From the NCBI GenBank assembly GCA_030628785.1, contig DAOVQI010000077.1, positions 1 to 10,381 on the forward strand: DNA of 10,381 nucleotides, in the 5' to 3' direction. This DNA is from Bacteroidota bacterium (GTDB lineage: Bacteria; Bacteroidota; Bacteroidia; Bacteroidales; VadinHA17). Positions 5,099 to 10,381 of the stretch are shown one piece after another (position 1 is the stretch's first letter; each line of letters starts with the position of its first letter). A program made the translations under genes and the position numbers. The notes below the pieces were generated by a model that had not been told where the DNA came from, did not search any database, and saw only the letters and a list, made by a program, of their open reading frames with translations.

Positions 5099-8000
5099 AT
5101 GAGCAATCTAAATTTGAAATCCTCCAGAAAAAATATGGGTAAAGCTTTTAGCTTTTTACTCGTTCTTTTTTTATCCGGGTCACAAACTTTCGCACAGAAC
5201 CGGACAATTCCCGGAGAAGTGATCACACCCTATCCTACCATTATAAATCTCGCGATTGAGTGGAATATTCAGGGAGATGACAATCAGAACGGAATTGTAT
5301 CAGTACAATTCCGTGAAAAAGGCAAAACCGAATGGAAGCAGGGAATGCCATTACGACGGGTACCCGCGGGGGAGAGAATGCCATTACCCCGGCTACCCTC
5401 GGTGAAGCTCGAGAAATTATCATGGAAAAATAAACACTCGGGAAGTATTTTCGATCTTAATCCTGATACAGGATATGAGATTAAACTCAAACTGGAAGAT
5501 CCGGATGGCGGCTCGGCAGAAAAAATTGTAGAAGCACGTACCCGGCCGGTTCCGGAATATGACAAAAGAGCAGAAATAATTGAACTACAACCTGGTAATT
5601 ATGATACGCTCCATACGAAAAGCGGCACAAAGGATAAGCCGGTAATCTACCTTTGTAGCAAAGGAAAGGCTCCTTTCCAGTTCATTGATCTCAGAAATAA
5701 AAAATGGGTATTTATCGAAGGACTTACCATAAATAACAAGGAGGATAAGAGTATTGGTATATGTTTGAATGGTGCAGAAAACTGTGTTGTTCGCCGTTGC
5801 ACGGTCAATGCTGTCTACGGTATTGTCGCACACTGGCCCGGCGCATCAAATTGTTACATTAGCGATAATGTGATAACGGGTATTTGTGAATGGACCAATA
5901 AGGCTATGGGAGCTCACGGCATAAACATCGGAGAAGGCATAGAAATGACCGGACCCGGAAATGTGATCTGTTATAACAGGGTTACAGGATTCAGAGATTG
6001 TATTTCAACAATGGAAGATCAACATGTGGTTAACCAGATATGTTGTGATATTTACAACAACGATATTTACAGAGGATTAGATGATGGCATTGAGGCTGAT
6101 TTCTGTTTCTCCAATTGCCGGATCTTCCGGAACCGGTTAACAAATTGTTTCGTGGGGCTCAGCTCGCAACCGGGATTGGGAGGCCCAACCTATTTCATAC
6201 GCAATGCAATGTACAATATGATTCACGCGGCTTTTAAACTGAAAAGATACAGCCAGGGTGATGTAGTGTTACATAATACGGTAATCAAGGTTGGAGCGGG
6301 ACTCGGTGGAAATGATACCATGGATTATGCTTACTTCAGGAACAACCTGGCTATTGGCGGACCGACAGGCGAAGATAACTGGGGGGATTATGGTGCGGGA
6401 AATCCTTATGCTGCAGATATTATCGACCCCGGAGATCATAGTGATTTTGATTATGATGCAGTAGGAGTATATGGAACCCCATACATTGCAAAAATTGGAG
6501 GAAAACCCTTTTCAGAGGTGGAAAAGCATGGTATTGAACGTATAAAAATTGAAGAAACATTCAATAATGTTGAATTTACATTTCCACCAATACCGGAAAG
6601 GGAAGTCCCGGACCTCAGACTTAAGCCCGGATGCAAAGCAGAAGATGCAGCTATATTTATTCCAAATATTAATGATGGCTATACGGGAAATGCTCCAGAT
6701 TGCGGTGCCTATGAAGTGGGGCAAGAGTTGCCACACTACGGTCCGCGTTTATTTATAAAGAATCAGGTAACTGATACAAATTACATCAGCCCCGGATCGA
6801 TAACACAAAACGATAATTCGGTAATGCTCAAAAACCCGGTTTCTGTTTCCTATTTAAAAGAACATTTATTGCAAAGTTCACCAAGATTAATTCTTAATCC
6901 ATCGATAGAAAAAAACTTGAAGAAAAGGCTAAAAACCGATCCCCTGGTACAGTCGTTTTATAATTATCTGGAAATAGAAGCTGCTCAGATACTTAAAAAG
7001 CCTTTGTTGACCAGGAAATTTATTGGTCGAAGATTACTTGGTACTTCACGCGAAATGGTTAACCGGATGGGAGTTCTAAGCATGGTTTACCGGATTGGAA
7101 AGGATCCCGAAATACTTGAACGTATTGATGCTGAACTAAATGCTGTTTGCAAATTTACCGACTGGAACCCTTCCCATTTTCTCGATGTAGCCGAAATGTC
7201 GTTTGCGGTAGCTTTGGCAATTGACTGGGTTGGGGAGGTATTACCACAAAAGACCGTCAAACTTTCTAAAACAGCCCTGATAGAAAAAGGGATCCTTCCG
7301 AGTTATGTTATAGAAAATGGGGAAGAGATGTGGTGGATAAGTACAAACAACAATTGGAGTGAGGTATGTCATGGGGGGATGGTAGCGGCATCGTTGGTAA
7401 TTGCTGATGAAAATCCTGAACTGGCTGCAAAAACAATTAGCAGGGCACTAAACAAGCTGAATATTCCACTAAAAGAATATGGTCCTGATGGTATTTATCC
7501 TGAAGGGGCGAGTTACTGGGGATACGGAGCTTTTTATGCAGTGCTCACATCATCCATGCTAACAAGTGCATTTGGTACGGATTTTGGGATTGCTGACTAT
7601 CCTGCTTTTATGGAAAGTGCCGATTTTATATTGTTAGCTTCAGCTCCATCAGGCAATTACTTCAATTTCTCGGATTGTGGCCTTAAAAGAGGGATTTCGA
7701 CATCGGTTTTGCTGGCCTGGTTTGCTGCAAAAACCGGAGATGGCCTATATTTTAATAAAATATTTTTTGAACATCCCGAACAAGCCGGACGATTTGCCGG
7801 GCCGGGTTTGGTATGGCTGTCGCAGTTCAAGGAAAAGAAAACAAGTGTTTTACCACTTGAATGGTATGGAGAAGGGTGCAATCCATTGGTTTTCTTTCGT
7901 AGCGAAAAAGATGATCCCGGACAATTTTATTTTGCAGCAAAAGGAGGCAGTGTATCTGTTAATCATTCGAATATGGATGCCGGAACTTTCGTTTTTGAAT

Positions 8001-8608
8001 TAAACGGGGTTCGTTGGGTAATTGACCCCGGCAATCAGAATTACAATGAATTGGAACAAGCCGGTTTTAACTTGTGGGGAAGATGTCAGGAGTGTCAGCG
8101 ATGGACATTGTTAACTAAAGGGAACCAGGGACACAGTACAATAACAGTGAATAATGCCCGCCACAATGTAAATGGTTATGCTCCAATAACAAAATTTAAA
8201 GCCGGCGAAAAACCTGAAGTTACAATAGACTTGACAGAAATTTTTACAGGGAATCTTAAAAGTATTCAACGTAAATTCATTAAAGAGAGCAACCTGTCAC
8301 TTCTTATTGAAGACCGGTTTGAAGTTGAAGACTCTACAAAGAATATTACCTGGGCAATTATGACCACTGCCGATGTTATTTCCGATAAAGATGGTGCTAT
8401 TCTTAAACAGGATGGTAAAGAGTTAAAACTAATAATTCTTTCGCCTGAAAATGTAAAGGTTTCAGTCATTTCATTAGATCCTCCACCATTGAAATTGGAT
8501 AAAAATATTAAAAATCTGAAACGAGTTGAAATAAGAATTCCCGCTTATATATTATCAAATATGAAAGGTTCAATTCAAGTTAGATTATCAAGTAAAAAAG
8601 AAAAATAA
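5099..8608 (+). CDS. Fusion enzyme: Fn3-like + beta-helix + heparinase II/III-like lyase
   Basis: A 1169-residue secreted protein joining two folds that normally occur as separate enzymes. Residues 1-32 form a Sec signal (cleavage after TFA32); Met13 at 5135 is an alternative start. Residues about 38-150 are Fn3-like. Residues about 155-540 form a right-handed parallel beta-helix with repeating short turns (ENCVVRRC, SNCYISDNVI, CDIYNNDIYRGLDDGIEAD, CRIFRNRLTNC, GDVVLHNTVI) and end in PDCGAYEVG. From about 585 comes a heparinase II/III-like module: a helical toroid with N750-N-N-W-S-E-V-C-H-G-G and D797-G-I-Y-P-E-G-A-S-Y-W, then a C-terminal beta-sandwich with N955-H-S-N-M-D960, WVIDPG (D976) and G-H1012-S-T. 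H956, D976 and H1012 are candidate metal or active-site residues by family analogy. It probably cleaves uronic-acid-containing chains by beta-elimination; whether the beta-helix is catalytic or binding is unclear. No type IX sorting domain is obvious. Confidence 0.92.
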   Translation: MSNLNLKSSRKNMGKAFSFLLVLFLSGSQTFAQNRTIPGEVITPYPTIINLAIEWNIQGDDNQNGIVSVQFREKGKTEWKQGMPLRRVPAGERMPLPRLPSVKLEKLSWKNKHSGSIFDLNPDTGYEIKLKLEDPDGGSAEKIVEARTRPVPEYDKRAEIIELQPGNYDTLHTKSGTKDKPVIYLCSKGKAPFQFIDLRNKKWVFIEGLTINNKEDKSIGICLNGAENCVVRRCTVNAVYGIVAHWPGASNCYISDNVITGICEWTNKAMGAHGINIGEGIEMTGPGNVICYNRVTGFRDCISTMEDQHVVNQICCDIYNNDIYRGLDDGIEADFCFSNCRIFRNRLTNCFVGLSSQPGLGGPTYFIRNAMYNMIHAAFKLKRYSQGDVVLHNTVIKVGAGLGGNDTMDYAYFRNNLAIGGPTGEDNWGDYGAGNPYAADIIDPGDHSDFDYDAVGVYGTPYIAKIGGKPFSEVEKHGIERIKIEETFNNVEFTFPPIPEREVPDLRLKPGCKAEDAAIFIPNINDGYTGNAPDCGAYEVGQELPHYGPRLFIKNQVTDTNYISPGSITQNDNSVMLKNPVSVSYLKEHLLQSSPRLILNPSIEKNLKKRLKTDPLVQSFYNYLEIEAAQILKKPLLTRKFIGRRLLGTSREMVNRMGVLSMVYRIGKDPEILERIDAELNAVCKFTDWNPSHFLDVAEMSFAVALAIDWVGEVLPQKTVKLSKTALIEKGILPSYVIENGEEMWWISTNNNWSEVCHGGMVAASLVIADENPELAAKTISRALNKLNIPLKEYGPDGIYPEGASYWGYGAFYAVLTSSMLTSAFGTDFGIADYPAFMESADFILLASAPSGNYFNFSDCGLKRGISTSVLLAWFAAKTGDGLYFNKIFFEHPEQAGRFAGPGLVWLSQFKEKKTSVLPLEWYGEGCNPLVFFRSEKDDPGQFYFAAKGGSVSVNHSNMDAGTFVFELNGVRWVIDPGNQNYNELEQAGFNLWGRCQECQRWTLLTKGNQGHSTITVNNARHNVNGYAPITKFKAGEKPEVTIDLTEIFTGNLKSIQRKFIKESNLSLLIEDRFEVEDSTKNITWAIMTTADVISDKDGAILKQDGKELKLIILSPENVKVSVISLDPPPLKLDKNIKNLKRVEIRIPAYILSNMKGSIQVRLSSKKEK

Positions 8609-8642
8609 TTACCATTTAATAAGTCCATTAAAACGAGATATC

Positions 8643-10381
8643 ATGAAAATAAATAAATTTAAATTGGGTGTTTTTTTAACAATTTCAGTATTAATATTTA
8701 TTACTGAGATCAATGCTTTCTCAAAAGATCCTGAAACTGCACTATTCAAACCTTTCCGGGTACTTGTAATAATTGGAGATCAATGGGAGGATCCTGCGAG
8801 TTACATGGTGACTAAATCTGAACCAACTGGCGAATACTCAGGTTATTACAATAGGCCTGAAGTTACAGGACCAGTCGATTTTTTTCATTTGATGGTTTTA
8901 CTTAAATCATGGGCTATTCCCTTTGATGTGATCCGGTTAGATCAGCAATTCCTTGACCGTTACATATTTTTAGACATCTATGGAAAACCAAAATATGGCA
9001 CCATTATTTGGGACGTAAATAAAAGTGATGAATTATTGCATCCTGATTATTCGATAATCCGTGAAATGGTTCAGGATTATGGAATTGGTATTATCGCCTT
9101 GTCAAACCGTATTTTTCCACCGGAGATACAGTCTGTTTTAGGGTTGAAATATATCGATTGCTGGGAAAGTAACAAAGAAATGGAAGTGGTAAGTGACCAT
9201 TTTCTGACAAAAGGGCTTAATTCTCCATTTAAGGTTGACGTTGACATTAGCCCCAACAATGGTAGTGGTGTCCATATGAAGCGGCAACAGGTTGAAGTTT
9301 TGGATGGAACGGTCACCCTCGTTAAGCAGGGATCCTATCCGCAAGCAACTACGAAAGTATTAACGTCTGGTGCGCATGCAGTATGGATAGGCAATGATCA
9401 CAATAATATGTTCTATTTTCAGGATATACGCACACTTTTACGACGGGCCATTACATGGACCATCGGGTACAATCTTTATAAAACATGGGAAAATGACCTG
9501 ATAATGATTATGGATGATCCGGGTGGTGCACAAAGTGTGTATCTGGAACATTGGCATTATCCGCATTTGACAGAAGATGTTATCGAAAAATATCTGATTA
9601 AACCCTTACAGGAACACAATGCAATACTCAATATTAATTTCGTTGCCGGTTTTGTGAATGATAAAAAGCATATGCTTGAACCTACCTGGAAACAGAATTT
9701 TATAGATGAATTTGGTACCAAACAAGATTATATTTCAGGTAAACGTGGTTTCGATAAAGGTGTGAAACTTGGTGTTTTTGAAGTGATGTGTCATGGACTG
9801 ACACACATGCAACCCGATCTCGTTTCAGAACCCGGTTGGTATGGAACACGCCTGGATCAGGAGAAAGCTGAAGTAGGTTGGTATCGTGAATTTGGTGATA
9901 CCCGTCGACATAAAGAGATCCCCGCGGCAGAACAACTTTGGAGAATGAAAACTGCTAAAGAATGGATAATTGATCAGTTTGAGGTTACTCCCTTGCAGTT
10001 TTGTGCAGGCGGAGGAGGTATTTCTGTTTCATATTATAACAACACATTTAAGTTAGCCGGACTAGCAGGTTTTGGCTGGTTTGGATGGGAAAATGGTTAC
10101 CTCGGTACTGATATGGTTATTATAGGATGGGATTTTTCAGGTACCCCCGAATCTCCTTTGTTTGTTGCTGCCCCACCTGATGCGCATGACTTCGGGATTA
10201 CTACTAAACCTGAGGAATTTGCAACTATTTTTAATAAATATCCTCAATCCCGTTTTATGGGAATCAACGAGTTTATCGGGTATTTACATGCAAATAACTC
10301 GGGATACTGGGGTAACAAGGAGACACAACTAACATTCATCCTTGATTATGATCCGCACTACTGCTTACATTTTAATAATCA
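8643..10381 (+). CDS. Polysaccharide-deacetylase-like protein with N-terminal amidotransferase-like domain (3' end missing)
   Basis: An open frame of 579 codons runs from ATG 8643 off the window end without a stop. MKINKFKLGVFLTISVLIFITEINA is a Sec signal, so the protein acts outside the cytoplasm. Residues about 35-270 (FRVLVIIGDQWEDP, YGTIIWDVNKSDELLHPDYSIIREMVQDYGIGIIALS, HAVWIGND, LLRRAITWTIGYNLY) resemble the ThuA/class I amidotransferase-like fold without an obvious catalytic Cys. Residues about 283 onward contain IMD291-D292-PGG and H384-G-L-T-H388, which correspond to the Asp-Asp and HxxxH metal-binding motifs of NodB-type carbohydrate esterases. I infer metal-dependent removal of acyl groups from sugars, but the family also has binding-only or different-substrate members. 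The gene follows the fusion lyase by 34 bp with no hairpin or promoter between, indicating one operon. Confidence 0.85.
   Translation, partial: MKINKFKLGVFLTISVLIFITEINAFSKDPETALFKPFRVLVIIGDQWEDPASYMVTKSEPTGEYSGYYNRPEVTGPVDFFHLMVLLKSWAIPFDVIRLDQQFLDRYIFLDIYGKPKYGTIIWDVNKSDELLHPDYSIIREMVQDYGIGIIALSNRIFPPEIQSVLGLKYIDCWESNKEMEVVSDHFLTKGLNSPFKVDVDISPNNGSGVHMKRQQVEVLDGTVTLVKQGSYPQATTKVLTSGAHAVWIGNDHNNMFYFQDIRTLLRRAITWTIGYNLYKTWENDLIMIMDDPGGAQSVYLEHWHYPHLTEDVIEKYLIKPLQEHNAILNINFVAGFVNDKKHMLEPTWKQNFIDEFGTKQDYISGKRGFDKGVKLGVFEVMCHGLTHMQPDLVSEPGWYGTRLDQEKAEVGWYREFGDTRRHKEIPAAEQLWRMKTAKEWIIDQFEVTPLQFCAGGGGISVSYYNNTFKLAGLAGFGWFGWENGYLGTDMVIIGWDFSGTPESPLFVAAPPDAHDFGITTKPEEFATIFNKYPQSRFMGINEFIGYLHANNSGYWGNKETQLTFILDYDPHYCLHFNN

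Noticed and set aside
9077..9344. - strand open frames near 9.1-9.3 kb
   Set aside because: They are shadows of the deacetylase-like gene, whose + strand frame is open from 8643 to the window end with signal peptide and metal motifs.
1..10381. CRISPR array, tRNA or rRNA genes, complete insertion sequence
   Set aside because: No regularly spaced repeats with unique spacers, no cloverleaf or rRNA-like segments, and no transposase-like protein were found on either strand.

Overview
The window looks like part of a carbohydrate-degradation locus from a Bacteroidota genome. The evidence is an A+T-rich background (about 37-40% G+C in the lines I counted), no clear Shine-Dalgarno sequences, a promoter of the Bacteroidota TTTG / TAnnTTTG type before the first gene, and five exported proteins typical of polysaccharide utilisation loci. 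All five genes are on the + strand. No SusC/SusD pair, sensor or regulator is visible, so this is an enzyme-only segment of a locus, or a cluster that depends on transporters elsewhere.

Layout: 1-125 holds no gene but has two tightly packed perfect palindromes. A promoter at 126-158 precedes a formylglycine-type sulfatase (195-1586). A hairpin of inverted TCACC-S-GGTGA units (S = G or C) follows its stop codon. Next is a Tat-exported (alpha/alpha)-toroid, lyase-like protein (1666-3294), also followed at its stop codon by a sister hairpin. A lipoprotein gene (3353-4591) follows, encoding a jelly-roll lectin/lyase-like domain plus an Fn3-like tail. It is clearly richer in G+C than its neighbours and may be acquired; its stop may be a recent TGG-to-TGA change. 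About 500 bp without a convincing gene (4592-5098) carries inverted repeats, an 11-bp direct repeat and a CCTGCCGGCAGG palindrome. Then comes a large fusion enzyme (5099-8608): Fn3-like domain, right-handed beta-helix, heparinase II/III-like lyase. It is followed 34 bp later by a polysaccharide-deacetylase-like protein with an N-terminal amidotransferase-like domain (8643 to the window end, incomplete).

Read together, the genes suggest breakdown of a sulfated, probably uronic-acid-containing and possibly acetylated polysaccharide. The sulfatase would remove sulfate, the toroid and beta-helix enzymes would cleave the chain by beta-elimination, and the deacetylase-like protein would remove acyl groups. 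The substrate is inference; nothing in the window fixes it. The most unusual items are the one-chain beta-helix/heparinase fusion, the paired stop-codon hairpins, and the compositionally foreign lipoprotein gene.
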